Under the pieces are notes generated by a model. That model saw only the letters and a program-made list of their open reading frames with translations. It searched no databases and was not told where the DNA came from. 64,000 nt of DNA from Delphinus delphis (taxonomy: Eukaryota; Chordata; Mammalia; Artiodactyla; Delphinidae). Position numbers and translations under genes: made by a program. Below are positions 1 through 11,780 of this stretch, piece after piece. Each line of letters starts with the position of its first letter. Position 1 is the stretch's first letter. Location of the stretch: contig NC_082689.1 in the NCBI RefSeq assembly GCF_949987515.2, positions 62,205,246 through 62,269,245 of the forward strand, given 5' to 3'.

Positions 1-1872
1 AGAAAATGGACCAGACTGGAATAGAATTCCATGCAAAGGACAGTATGATTGAGTGGGCAGAATAATAGGGATATCATAAAGGCATATTAGTTCGAAAAAA
101 AGGCAGTTGGAAACCTCAGGAGAAACAAAAAACAATATAACAAAGTAATGGCCCAAACAGAAATGAATAAAGGATGGTATGGTTTTAGCAATTGCAAGAC
201 TGTGAGAAAAGAGGCTATATACTAAATACAATCTCCTTAAAGTGCGCTAGGAGTCAGGCCAGTGGACTCAAAAACAAAAAAGTAAATGAATACTACGTTA
301 TTTTTTAGCCCTGTATTCAACAACATTCAAACAGTTATCTTAACTGTTTTTCAACGTATAGAATAAACCTTTGGATGGAAGACTTGACTGCAACTGCAAA
401 ACAAAATGTTGGCAACCTTAATTTAAAAGACAAGAAGTAACTAATAAAATGCAGAAGGTAGAGATAAGAAAAATGAAAACTAAGGGTAGTTATTAGTTCA
501 TTTTATATGAAGAGATATGAAAAAACTGGCTATAGATAGAACACTTAATAGAACACTTAATTGTAACACTTATTACAATTATCTTTAATCTGTAAAACCC
601 AAAAAATATATATAATTATTAATTTTTGGAAAGAAGGAAAAGAAAACACAATGGAAAAAGTGAAAGCAGTGTCAATGAACTAAATCCTCATATTTCTTAT
701 CAGAAAGTCAACTGAACCAAACGTAAAATAGATAGCTAGTGGGAAGCAGCCACATAACACAGGGAGATCAGCTCGGTGCTTTTGACCACCTAGAGGGGTG
801 GGATAGGGAGGGTGGGAGGGAGGGAGATGCAAGAGGGAAGAGATATGGGAACATATGTATATGTATAACTGATTCACTTTGTTATAAAGCAGAAACCAAC
901 ACACCATTGTAAAGCAATTATACTCCAATAAAGATGTTAAAAAAAAAAAAGTCAACTGATAGCAAGTTAATCCAATAAGCAGAATTTAGTATACTTTACA
1001 TCAAAGTTATGTCCTGAACATAAACTCTACTGTTGATGGTTTAGAACACATTATGCTAAATCTGGACTGACCCTCCTCTTCACACCTCTTGTGAACATTA
1101 GTTATATACTGAACATTAGTTAATATATAAATATAACTCTAGTTACATGTGCTTATGTGCATGAGACTGTATTTGCATGTCTGAATGCACATATGTATAT
1201 ATATTTTAACTAAAGGCACAACTTCAGTGTATTTTCTTTCAGCATTTTTGTCTAAAAGTTAAAAGAGAGAGAGAGAGAAATCAATGAAATGCAAGTAATA
1301 GTCAGGGAAGGGAGTATCCTGGTTAACTGAAGCCTGAGATTAATTGAGATTTAATCTATTTCTCCTACGTTTGTAAAAGATTACTCATAGCAATCTACCA
1401 TCACACAGGAAAATGGCATCCTCTCTCATTGTACAAATGCTAATGCTAATCCTAATGGAAGTGAGAAGTGCATCTGATTTTAAGAAATAGTGAAGGGGTG
1501 GGCAGCAGGAAGAGACACTGAAAGTATCTGAAAACTATTTTAAGGATCTTAGAATAATTTCACAGGAAAAAATCAGAATAAGTAAATTCACATTGATGAA
1601 CCTCACAAATCTAAAGGACAGTTTAACAGAAGAAAGCAGCAGGAGAATACTGTATTACTACCATCAGGAAGAACTTTCTAACAACTGTAGCTACTCAACA
1701 ACAGAATGGACTGTCTATAATAAAGGTCTGATCTTCCATCACTCTATTGTTTAAATAAAGACCAGAAATCATGTCTGTAATGTTAAAAACTGGTGGGTGA
1801 TTGGACTAGATAATCCCTAAGGTAATTGTAAATGTAAGTATGAGAGTTCTAAACTAATAAATTTTGACTTAC
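1..1872. other. UBR3 intron after w19 (partial): L1 tail and unique AT-rich DNA
   Basis: Apart from the L1 tail at 704..959 and a short (GA)n run near 1265..1278, I see only AT-rich unique intron sequence. No exon or conserved frame was recognised. Confidence 0.6.
704..959 (+). mobile_element. 5'-truncated LINE-1, 3'UTR only
   Basis: About 230 bp matching the 3' end of the L1 copies at 24640..24860, 40310..40540 and 43920..44170 (AGATAGCTAGTGGGAAGCAG through CTCCAATAAAGATGTTAAA plus poly-A). It is flanked by the target duplication AAAGTCAACTGA at 704..715 and 948..959. No coding part remains. Antisense to UBR3. Confidence 0.9.
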
Positions 1873-1961
1873 CAACATCCATTGCAGTTTCCATGAAGCT
1901 TTTCTGTCGTGAAGCAAATTCTGCAAGCAATTTCTGCTGCCTCTCTCTGGCCTTTTGTCGT
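1873..1961 (-). CDS. UBR3: UBR3 exon w19 (89 bp), basic helix before the RING
   Basis: Acceptor GTTTAATCTAG and donor GTTG|GTAAGT. It encodes RQKARERQQKLLAEFASRQK then SFMETAMDV and one base of the next codon. With the end of w18 it forms an uninterrupted Arg/Lys/Gln-rich helix. By analogy with yeast Ubr1, whose helix in this position (U2BR) binds the E2, it is a candidate E2-contact element. The RING exons lie beyond the left edge. Confidence 0.93.
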
Positions 1962-2395
1962 CTAGATTAAACAGAAATAAAGTGATAAGTACCAGACGTG
2001 CTTAAGACATACCTACTATCTTTCAGGAGTATATAATGTACGAAAGGCCCCCCGCACACAGTTAAGAACAACCAATTTTCTGTACTATGTATTAAATTTC
2101 AGGTAAAATTTTATTGTCCTTAAAAGGATTCTGCTGCTTTAAAATAGTTTGAAAATCACTGGGCTTAAATAGGTAAAAATAAAAGCCACGATTTACTTTA
2201 AAATGTGAAATAATAATTAAAGTAGATAGAAAATTTGGATGTCCAACAACACAATTTCCTAAATATATGTCAGTTCATAGCAAGAGCAAGAAGAGTTTTA
2301 GCTAGGAATCCACAATTTAACCCCAGGTACAAATAACAGCAAGCTCATTGCTAGAAGAAACTATTATGTTAAGCTATGAACAGAATCTAAAAGAT

Positions 2396-2665
2396 AAGAA
2401 TAGTCAGGTTTAGGGGACTTCCCTGGTGGTCCAGTGGTTAAGAATCCGCCTTCCAGTGCAGGCGACGCAAGTTCGATCCCTGGTTGGGGAACTAAGATCC
2501 CACATGCTGTGGGGCAACTGAGCCCGCGCATTCTGGAACCCACACGCCACAACTAGAGAGAAGCCCGCACACCGCAACAAAAGATCCCATGTGCTGAAAC
2601 TAAGACCCGATGCAGCAAAAATTAATTTATTAATTAATTATTTTTAAAAAGAATAGTCAGATTTA
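2396..2665 (+). repeat. CHR-type SINE with 17-bp target duplication
   Basis: A tRNA-derived SINE starts GGGACTTCCCTGGTGGTCCA, retains box-B-like GGTTCGATCC-like text (GTTCGATCCC), and ends in an AATTAATTTATTAATTAATT tail. The flanks AAGAATAGTCAGGTTTA (2396..2412) and AAGAATAGTCAGATTTA (2649..2665) differ at one base. It is an older subfamily than the CHR-2 copies. Confidence 0.92.
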
Positions 2666-3760
2666 CTGTTACCTTAAGAACAGGTCTCTTCCTAAAAGAG
2701 AAATAGCAAAAAGCCAGGAAGTTTTCCAGTTTCTACCAGGAAATATTCCAAGTTTGGTTTATTTTGTTTGAAGTAAAAGAATATGAAAGAGTCTCAAATA
2801 CAAGACAAAGATAAAACTATATTCCAAATCTAAGCATAAATATTCCTTTGGATTAGTTCACTTTATTCTATTTATTAATTATGCCTTATCTACTTCCAAA
2901 GAGCATTTTAATTTGAGGCTAGTTGAAAAAGAAAAAAAATGACTATAACGTAAGTATAAGAAAATAAAAGTAAACTAATAAAGACAGGAGATAGGCTTTC
3001 CTACATTTAAAGATGCTAGAAATACTAATAAGCATAAAATTCTACCCCCAGCAAGGTAAGGTTCATATAGTAATTCAAAACAAGAGAGGAGGGAGAGGAA
3101 GAAGAAAAAGGTTAAAAGGTAAGTTATACATTAACTCATTGGGAGAGACAAACTTTTTACTTGAACTAAATTCAAAAAGGGATTTATCATAGCCCATGAT
3201 ACAAAGGACATTAAAAACATAATGGATGGAAAAAAAAAACATAATGGATGGAGTATACTATAGCAGTTTCTTTTAGTGACCATTTATTATATCTATATAC
3301 TACAAAAGAATTTTATTAAACTGAGATTCTATGTAGTAATTTCTATGGGAAACATAAAAGAATTCTGCTATTAATCTGAAATGATTAAAGGATATAGAAT
3401 TTAGAAGAATGGAATGCTGATGGTAATTTTTAGATTATTCACACATCCACTCCAACCCATTTAGTGGAGATAATCACAAACATCTATAAAATCAAGTACT
3501 GTGGTCCAGCTTACCATGAAAAGTTACATATTTTTGCCAATAAAGTTCAAGAGATTTTTAACACTCCTTTTCTAACATTTACTTTAAATGTAATTTAGGG
3601 CCCACTTAAGAAAACTCACTGTATTACCTATTTTATAAATATAACTCTTATTTTTTATATTATACTTTATATTTTAAGCCAATATATTATTATCCAGGTT
3701 GATCACTCACCTTACTCATCAAAGTGGACTCCCAATGACATTAGCCATTTCAAAAAATTA

Positions 3761-3992
3761 AAAACCACTCCTGGGCTTCCCTGGTGGTGCAGTGGTTGAG
3801 AGTCCGCCTGCCGATGCAGGGGATGCGGGTTCCTGACCCGGTCCGGGAAGATCCCACATGCTGCGAAGCAGCTGGGCCCGTGAGCCGTGGCCGCTGGGCC
3901 TGCGCGTCCAGAGCCTGTGCTCCGTAACGGGAGAGGCCACAACAGTGAGAGGCCCGCGTACAGCAAAAAAAAAAACAAAAAAACCACTCCTG
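3761..3992 (+). repeat. CHR-2 SINE, target duplication AAAACCACTCCTG
   Basis: Complete CHR-2 copy from GGGCTTCCCTGGTGGTGCAG to GCGTACAGC plus poly-A. Perfect 13-bp duplications lie at 3761..3773 and 3980..3992. Open frames on both strands here are SINE-derived. Confidence 0.94.
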
Positions 3993-4009
3993 CACTCTCT
4001 TTCCTTCCT

Positions 4010-5526
4010 GAACGTGGAAGGTGGCACAGTGGCCTAGGACAGGGTGTCAAGACCCAACGGCCCGGCACAGGAAGGCATTCGTGTGGGGGAAAGTTACAAG
4101 AAATTGGTTACATACAAGGGAATTAATCAAAAATTAATACATATTAAGGATTATAGGGGCCAGGTTTCTCACTATGGGAGGAGAGAGTTACAATTATGAA
4201 AAGAAGAATAAATCCTATGGTGCTGGATTAGAATTGGGATTATCAGGTTGAACTCACAGTCATAGTTTTTAATAACTCTCTCTCCCCTCCCTTTATCCGC
4301 CCCCCATACACACACATTTTTGCCCACTAAGAGGGTCTGTGAATGAGCTCATTAGAATGAGCACATGGACTGTAGTTTCTAAATAAGATTCTTTACTAAA
4401 AGGAACCAGGACTCTTTGGAGAAATGGCTAATACCAAACACAAGATGAACCTGGGCTATCTTCTTGGTCCAGAAAATAATTGAAAATGCTCAAAGAATGG
4501 TGGGGAGAAATCCAAAGAACACAGAAACCAGCTTGAAGGGACTCCCACTGGTCAAATCTAGAACAATTTGAGCATCAAAATGATTAATGAGCATGAAATT
4601 ATAACCCATAAAATAAAATAGGAATCCATAACTCCAAACTGATATAAGTAAATAAATGAATAAACTGAAAGTTGATGGAGAACAGGATATTGCAGCATCT
4701 CAAAGTATCTCCCCACAAATTACATATTAATTACAAAGGGGGGAAAAAAGAGAGGAAAGTTACTAAGGGTAACTTGACAGTGAAGAAGTCTAACAGACAC
4801 CCTCATAATCAAGTGATCAAAGTTAATCACCAGTAATGAAACAAATTAAAATCATTAAAATCATGTGACACCTGATGGGATGCAGTCAAAAGAAAACAGC
4901 AACACTTCCTTTTTTTTTTTTTTGGCCAGGCCGCCGCAACTTGCAGGATCTTAGTTCCCCAACCAGGGATTGAACCCGGGCCATGGCAGTGAAAGCCCGG
5001 AATACTAATCACTAGGCCACCAGGCAACTCCCCAGCAACACTTCCTTGATATTCCTCTCAAAGGTGCATCATCGGAATCCAAACGTAATAGGAAAGGAGA
5101 CAAGCCCAAATTGAGGGACATTCTACAGTGTCTATTGCTCTATAATCTTCAAAAGTGCCAAGGTCAAGAAAATAAAGGAAAAACTGAGGAAACTATTCCA
5201 TGCTGAAGGAGACCAAAGAGACATGACAACAAAATGCAATGAGTGATTCTGGACTGGATCTTTTTGCTCTGAGACACGTTACTGGGACAACTGTCAAAAC
5301 TTGGGATCTAAGGATTTTATCGTACTAAATAAAATGTTGATTCCCTTATTTTGAAAGGTGTATTCTGATTAGGTAAGAAAACGACCTTATTCCTAAAAAA
5401 CACACACTAAAGTATTCCAGGGTAAAGCAACTTACTCTGAAATGATCCAGGAAGTTCTTTGTATTATCCTTGAAACATTTCTGTAAGTTTGAGATTTCTT
5501 CAAAATAAAAAGGTTTTAAAAATTAA
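4010..5526 (+). repeat. Old L1-like 3' region, copy 1 (interrupted by a SINE)
   Basis: The sequence from about 4010 to 5526 is diverged but collinear with 42100..43440: shared landmarks include GCCAGGTTTCTCACT, GAACTCACAG, TTGAGCATCAAA, AGAGACATGA, ACAACTGTCAAAAC-like text and the ending TTTGAGATTTCTTCAAAATAAAAAG-like text. This resembles the 3' end of an old mammalian L1 (L1M group). A CHR SINE has inserted at 4912..5033. Confidence 0.7.
4898..5047 (-). repeat. Short CHR-type SINE, minus strand
   Basis: The reverse complement reads GGGGAGTTGCCTGGTGGCCT through a tRNA-like head to a poly-A (T-run at 4910..4923 on +). Perfect duplication AGCAACACTTCCTT lies at 4898..4911 and 5034..5047. It lies in the sense direction of UBR3, one of only three such SINEs here. 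Confidence 0.9.
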
Positions 5527-5776
5527 ACCCATCCTCAAAGGACAAAAATTTGTCATCAAGGAAGAAATGGAAACAAACAAAAATGTGCCGTAGATGCTCA
5601 AAGACGTATGAGACCTCCAAAAATGTTAAAATAATAGTAGCACTGATAGAATATGTGTTTGGTCTCCTATACTACTCCTTTGTAAACTTATAATAAACTT
5701 ATAAGCTTCAGTATGTTTCTTTAATTAAAACAATGAGCTACGCACTCTACAGCTCACCTTTAAATACATACGTGTA

Positions 5777-5830
5777 CATTTACATTTAGAATACATATGG
5801 CTGTCACCATATGTATTCTAAATGTAAATG
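5777..5830. repeat. Perfect 24-bp inverted repeat with 6-nt loop
   Basis: The left arm CATTTACATTTAGAATACAT ATGG at 5777..5800 is the exact reverse complement of 5807..5830; the loop 5801..5806 is CTGTCA. Pairing stops immediately outside. It is intronic (between w18 and w19) and would fold as a hairpin in the UBR3 pre-mRNA. It matches no SINE in the window; it may be a small palindromic transposon remnant or a miRNA-like hairpin. Confidence 0.95.
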
Positions 5831-6029
5831 ATAACTAACTCGAGCATGCTAAATGCACAAGCACTGACTATCTTTGATTCCATTTACCTTACAAACTAAT
5901 CAGCTATGATTACAGCTGATAAACATCCAGGTGATTAGCCTCAGATGGCCAAAGTGGGGATGGGGGGTGGTAATATAAAATCTTCAACTGTACCATACAG
6001 TAGTTTAAAGCATTAAAAATAAAAATTAC

Positions 6030-6490
6030 CTTTCTTCTTTGTCCAGTGTCTTCTTCTCTGCAGCAGTGATCTTTTTGGGTGGTACAGGAGGGGTCACTTT
6101 TCTACATATCTCTTCAATGATGCGTTTGTTCATTCTGCTTTGCAATGCAGCTTTTAGTAAAATTCTTTCTACTGCAGTTATACCATCTCCATGACTATAT
6201 TTAGGTATATCTGGTTGGATTAAAATTTCTATGTCATCAAGCCAGGGAGGATAGTAGGAGTTTTGTTTTCCCGAGAGTTTGTGGTGAAGTTTAATTAACA
6301 AAGACAATATGCTTTCTTTAATTTCCAAAATGGCTGTAGTTAACTGTGGAGCTGAACCAGGTGCAGACCATTTATTTGAAGTTTTAGGACGAACCACCTG
6401 ATTTGCTTCACTGCTATTGCGATTGATGATCTCCTGAAACTTCTTTCTACGCTCTGCTACTAAGCTGAAAACTTGAGCTGTACCAGAATT
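6030..6490 (-). CDS. UBR3: UBR3 exon w18 (461 bp), largest exon in the window
   Basis: Acceptor TTCTGAATGGTAG and donor AAAG|GTAATT. It opens NSGTAQVFSLVAERRKKFQE, continues through ILEIKESILSLLIKLHHKLS and YYPPWLDDIEILIQPDIPKY, and ends in the very basic VPPKKITAAEKKTLDKEE. The last bases AG join A of w19 (Arg). The winged-helix-like part and the start of the charged helix before the RING lie here. No frame damage was seen over 153 codons. Confidence 0.94.
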
Positions 6491-8321
6491 CTACCATTCA
6501 GAAGAGAAAGAAAAAGAAAAATCAAGAGAAGTTATTCAAGTGTCAAGTTTAAAACGATATTAGTACTACATTTTCAAAAGGGAATGTTCAAAGTTTCATC
6601 CAAAGATTTATTTATTTAATAGATTTGCTCTTTAAGTAAATCTGTCTCTTCACTTCTCTCAAATATACTTAGTCCCCCTCAACCTGGAAACGATCGAGGA
6701 GAAAGGCGATTAGCCACAGTAACACCTGTTTTACAACCTCCTGGGCCTACCTACCAGGGAAAATAGACAAAGCTTGAGTAGTTTCTACAGCCATATTAAA
6801 GAGGAATCATAAACAAAGTCCTTCATCAGATTAAAGGAATAAAAGCTATTCTATCCAACATTCATCAAGAATACTATACTCTTTACCAACTTCTAGAAGA
6901 CCATGATATCTTCCACTTAAGAAAATTATAAATTAATTTTTACCAAATTAATGAATCTGAACTGCTAATTAATTTCATTTTTAAGGAACTTCAAAAGTTT
7001 GAAAATTAATTCTAACACAAATGCTTTAAGTTACTAAAGTGAAATATAAAGATGAAAAATCAAACTAATCTCTTTCATATTTAAATATCACTATAATTTG
7101 TTATTTGAACAGATTTTTAAAAACCATTTCTCTCAATAATTTATCTTCAAACTAGCCTTTTCTGCTAAAGCAGTCAAACTGCATTAGGGCTCTTAGAAAT
7201 CATCTTTTAATTAAGATACAAGCTAGTTTAATGGATTTCATTAATTTTTTTTAAGCAAGCATAGAAAGGATACTTCAATTAGTTGAGCTTTTTATGAGCT
7301 AAATTATAACATACATTATTTTTTTTTTAACATCCAAGCTGTTTTTCAACGTACTCTGTATCAGCATTAGAGGCAAAGGCTGCCGCTTATAGATTCCAAT
7401 ATTTTAATCAAAATTCTTTATGGTGTTCACAGCAAAAACATATTGTCAAAGACAAAGAAAGTTCCTACAAATGGACTCTTCAACAAGAAATGTCTGATTC
7501 AATGTTCTTTACTTGCAAAAATCTATATTGTAGAAATTAGAGGTATTTAAATTTAGTTACTTGCCCTGTCATATCAAGATTTTTCATTTCTGCTTTCTAC
7601 AATTAAGCTACATGCAATGAGAGAGCTGATTTTCAAAATGCGTCCAAATACACAATATATGGAGTTTAAGATTTTTGTGGGCTTATTTTATCAAAGTTAA
7701 TTAACTGCCATAGGAGAAAAAAAAAAGTTGTGAATGGGCATGCCACCAGCAACTAAAGATTAAATTTATTTTGATTTAGGGAACATTCATTTTTAAGATG
7801 TTAGTAACAATGCTAAATGTAAACAGACTGAAATGTGCCGCTTATAATTGGCCCAAAATACTAACACTACTAAGAAAAACCCACCATTAAATACGCAGTA
7901 TTATTTTTAAGTTCAATAATATGAATTTTCTTTAAAATTAAGCCGAAATTACTGCGTTTAAAAAACACACACACACATTAAACATTTTTTAATCTAACTA
8001 TATTAATTAAACACACACATATACACACAAATACTTCAGCATCTGTCCCCATTTCCAGTTAAAGCCATATTGCTAGTTAATGCAAATATTATATACTTCT
8101 ACCTCTCTTTGAAGAACTTTAGGCCGACGTGAACTCTGGCAGATTAAAGGAAAAAGATGGGTGAGGCAAAAGTTGCTTAGATATATCAGAGGAAATAAAA
8201 GACAATTTAAAATTATCTACAACCACATTTATTTTTCTTTTGGATATGATAGGATGATCTAAATGACACAACCCAACATAACAAAGTCTTTCCTTTTTTT
8301 TGTTCTCCCTTTTACACTTAC
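6491..8321. other. UBR3 intron w17-w18 (1.8 kb)
   Basis: AT-rich unique intron with short CA-rich stretches around 7966..8030. No young retroelement and no recognisable gene. Confidence 0.6.
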
Positions 8322-8495
8322 TTGTAAAGAACCCAAGCTATCAGAGCTGGTACTTGCAGGTGAGTCTCTCTTCACTTCTGGAGCAGTCTCTGGAACTCTC
8401 ACTCTAACATAATTTATAAAGTGTCGCATGTTTGATACTAAGTTACTACCAGGAAACCAACTGTCATGACAACGTTCTGGTCCACCTACTGATGC
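8322..8495 (-). CDS. UBR3: UBR3 exon w17 (174 bp)
   Basis: Acceptor TATGTTTTAG and donor CAA|GTAAGT bound 58 codons: ASVGGPERCHDSWFPGSNLV, SNMRHFINYVRVRVPETAPE, VKRDSPASTSSDSLGSLQ. Phase 0-0. The second half is Ser/Thr/Pro-rich and looks disordered, a likely phosphorylated linker between the scaffold and the pre-RING region. Confidence 0.93.
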
Positions 8496-9574
8496 CTAAA
8501 ACATAAACATAATGAATATCAAACCTTGCCAATCTGGTCTAAGGTACAATGGAAATGTAACAAGCCCAAATAATAGTCTATTGCCTGTCATATTCCTGAA
8601 TCCCTTATAGTCTCATTCACAAATCACAAAGTGCTAATAAAACCAAATACAAACACAAAATTTTAGAACAAATTTCTCAGTACTAATATAGGTAAGTCCA
8701 ATGGAAGTCAGCTAAACTTCTCCAGAAAAAAATACACTTTTCAATTTGGAAATACTTAGTACAGAATATTATTCATCAACCATTAGGAATAACTCATAAT
8801 ACAGTCAAATAATGCTAATTTGGACTAACTGTAGAAGAAAGTCTGAAAAATCAACCAAAAGTCTGACTTAGTCTTAGAGGAATCGTAATGACCTTTTAAT
8901 ATCTATGAAAGAATATATGTTGACTCAACTTAGAATATAAAGTACAGCCTAGTCTTTTTACTTGTCTGGTTTTTTCTTGTTTGTTTGTTTTTTTGCTGTT
9001 ATTATGTTGTGTTGTATTCTGTCTTTTTGGAGGGAGGGGATGAGGAAAATATCAATTAATTATAGAATCAATTTGTAGTGACAATTACTTCTATGGAAGT
9101 GATACTTATAAAATCCTGAAACAGATTAACAACTTGTATTCTTAAGTAAACATTCTCCCTTATAACAATACTTACTCCATTAACTTAAAACCTTTACAGA
9201 AACAATTTGCTATTCAAAATTAATCCTTAATCAAATTATTAGAATTTCTAGACTGAATTCCTAACGTAACAATTATTTACCAGTAATCAATGCTATTAGC
9301 ATAACACCAAAAGTGCACTAACCATGTTTCTTACATCTACATATTATGAATTACGAATTTCAAATTCAATAATTCTACAAATGGAGTTTAATGTATTAGT
9401 GAAACCTCTCAAAGAACATATGTATGTGAAGATTAAAAAGGGCCTTTTCCAATAGTTCTTAGGAAGATTTTCATCTGAGTATGATGAATCCATAAATACC
9501 TTTCAAGATGACATACAACCTTTTATTAAGGCATGTCATAACTTTAACATTTAAAAATACAAGAAACTACTTAC
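8496..9574. other. UBR3 intron w16-w17 (1.1 kb)
   Basis: AT-rich, with a T/G-rich stretch at 8960..9035. I see no repeat of a named family and no other gene. Confidence 0.6.
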
Positions 9575-9679
9575 CTCTTCATCTGATTCCTCTTCAGCTG
9601 AATTTTCAAGTCCTAATTCAATCAGATATAAAACCATGCAGAGTACATGTTCTGACAGATTTTGATGATCCATCAAAAT
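9575..9679 (-). CDS. UBR3: UBR3 exon w16 (105 bp), acidic tail
   Basis: Acceptor CCTTTTTAAAG and donor GAG|GTAAGT bound 35 codons: ILMDHQNLSEHVLCMVLYLI, ELGLENSAEEESDEE. Phase 0-0. The helix VLCMVLYLIELGL runs into an acidic serine-containing cluster, a plausible casein-kinase-2-type site (inference). An unrelated open frame on the plus strand overlaps it and is chance. Confidence 0.93.
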
Positions 9680-9774
9680 CTTTAAAAAGGGAAAAGATGC
9701 CCTGTAATTACTTTTTTCCACAAAACATGTTTCACTTAAATATCAAAAAATATTTTAATGCTATAGATGAAAGT

Positions 9775-9845
9775 AACATAAAATACATATACACATATAT
9801 ATGTGTATGTATGCATATGTACATATATATACATATATATACAAA
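9775..9845. repeat. AT-rich microsatellite (ACATATATATGTGT type)
   Basis: Alternating purine-pyrimidine sequence of mixed AT/GT/CA dinucleotides, partly self-complementary. A long open frame on the plus strand crosses it only because the sequence is simple. Confidence 0.85.
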
Positions 9846-10809
9846 ATTCATAATCAGATACGTAAATAAAGCCATACCTTGGTGAAAAGACAAAATAAAA
9901 CCAGTAAAACAGGTTCCCTCTCTAGATCACACAGTATTTTAGGCAATATCCAGAGATATTAGTTCACTGATTTCCTAAAGGTTAAGACATTAAATAATCC
10001 ACTAAAACCATTATTATAAAAATACTAGTATCTAATAAAGTAATTTAACAAGACTATTTTACATTCTAAGTTGCTGACACTCTTCTCCTGATGACAAAGA
10101 TATCAGATAAATAAGTTTGTTAAATAGGATAATTCATGCAAATGTGTTTGGCATAGCACCTGGCATATAACTGGGAGCAAAATAATTGTTTATGGAACAT
10201 TAATATTCTTAAAATCTGTCTCTAAAATTAAAGTTCTGAACCTGAGTGTTTTGTGTTGTTGTGTAAATGTGTATGCAATGTGTGGTTTATATGAGTGAGA
10301 AAGGAAAAAGAAATGCAAGTGGTTAGGAGAGAGGCTTCTCTGAGGAAATACTGATAAATCTGACCTTATACACGGAATACACAATGCAAGCCTTACACAA
10401 TTTATGCAGGACTTTGGGGCTAACCTACACCAATCACTCATTCAATATGATGCAACAAACTATTAACCAGAAGACACATAAAATACCATAAGAAAAAAAC
10501 TGCCTGGCAACTACCATGTTGTCTTCATTATTTAAAAAAAAAAAGCCATCTGGTCAAACTATGGAAGGGGTAAGAGGAAGAGCTTCTGCGGGGAGAGGCA
10601 TTGTCAGCTGCAGATGAGACTACAGAGAACAAAAAAAGAGGCCAGTCTAGGCTGAGCCTAACAGAAACTGCCCAAACGGCAGAGGGAGCTTGGAAAGGAC
10701 TTAGTCACTTAGGAGCTAATCTATTGTGACTAAAAAATAAAGACTTTCAGTTCACTGACTTTCTAATGCTTATTCTGACTACTGAGAAGGCTTTTCCATT
10801 CATATTTTG

Positions 10810-11035
10810 TGTGGCACAGTGGTGAGGAGAATAGACTTTCAAAACCTTTTAAAAACCTGTTTTTTTATACAAATTCTGTATATACTTAGCTATTTGACCT
10901 TGAGCAACATCTGGCCTTAAGTTTTCTCATCTTTAAAACTGGAATAGTAGTCCAGAATTATTGCAAGGATTACATGATCACTATCTGTAACTTGCTTCAT
11001 ACAGTATCTAGCAATTGGTGTTCAATAAATAGTAG
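10810..11035 (+). repeat. MIR fragment
   Basis: Diverged MIR core: TATTTGACCTTGAGCAA, TTTTCTCATCTTTAAAACTG, then GTTCAATAAATAGTAG at the 3' end, in the consensus order. Confidence 0.75.
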
Positions 11036-11109
11036 ATAGGTGGTATGGACAGTGGGAGGAGCAAGAACAGTAAGAGGGGACTGAAGGCTGGGAGGCAACA
11101 AAGGTCATG

Positions 11110-11215
11110 TTTTCTAATCCAGTACTTTACAGGGAGGAAACCAAGGCTCAGCCACACACTCCGCTAGCACAAGCAATACTAGAACAGTTTCAAACTCCCA
11201 AGGATTGCCTATCAT
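11110..11215 (-). repeat. MIR fragment, reverse orientation
   Basis: TTTACAGGGAGGAAACCAAG and CTCAGCCACACACT match the reverse complement of the MIR core (acagatgaggaaactgaggc pattern). Confidence 0.55.
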
Positions 11216-11704
11216 TACTACTCTGCCTCCTCTTAATAAATAGAGCATTACTAGCTAAAATCAAATAAATTTTGGCTTGAAACCCTATGGCATTACATCT
11301 TACAGCTTCAAATGAGTAACTTAAGGGCTAAGAAAAGAAAAAACTTTATTAGGTACTACAAAAAAAAATAAAAATCGTTTCTGGGGATTTTTATCAACAT
11401 GTTCTATATTAAAGTTTTTTAATATTAAACACAGCAGGAGATGAAATGGTTTACTGACATTGATTTTTAGAAAGTTGACCTGCCAATGCAATGTCAATTA
11501 AAGGTTCTTCTATTATCATAAAAGTCATGAAAACTATTACAAAGTTGAGATTTTAAAAAATTTGTTCACAATAATCTTATAACAATATTGCCTTTCTATT
11601 TTTGATGAAATATTATTTTTACCGTAAGCAAATAAAAAGGTTGAAAAAATTTAACTTGAAAGGACACAAATCATTTGCAGTAGGCTTGTTTAATTTTTAA
11701 ATCA

Positions 11705-11780
11705 AGAATTACTGACATTTATTATCTGTAAGATGTTACGGAAAAACCCAAAGAAACTTTTTGCCCAACCCAATATATGT
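11705..11780. mobile_element. Mariner-like DNA transposon remnant
   Basis: TGTAAGATGTTACGGAAAAA then CCCAAAGAAACTTTTTGCCC and AACCCAATA resemble the reverse complement of the cetartiodactyl mariner terminal inverted repeat (ttgggttggccaaaaagttc type). Only one end is convincing, and no transposase frame is visible. Confidence 0.5.

Larger units (their letters stand above)
1962..6029. other. UBR3 intron w18-w19 (4.1 kb)
   Basis: It contains the SINE at 2413..2648, the CHR-2 at 3774..3979, the old L1-like copy at 4010..5526 and the hairpin at 5777..5830. A 14-bp sequence (ACATAATGGATGGA) is directly repeated at 3217..3230 and about 3240..3253. The rest is AT-rich without recognisable content. 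Confidence 0.6.

Noticed and set aside
2413..2560. Possible tRNA genes at SINE heads (A-box and B-box-like text)
   Set aside because: These are tRNA-derived SINE promoters; no intact cloverleaf could be drawn.
3712..4126. Several overlapping open frames on both strands
   Set aside because: All lie in a CHR-2 SINE; the same peptides (GPARPEP, HCCGLSR-like) recur at every CHR-2 copy.
9508..9885. A 125-codon plus-strand frame
   Set aside because: It overlaps UBR3 exon w16 on the opposite strand and an AT microsatellite; no family resemblance.
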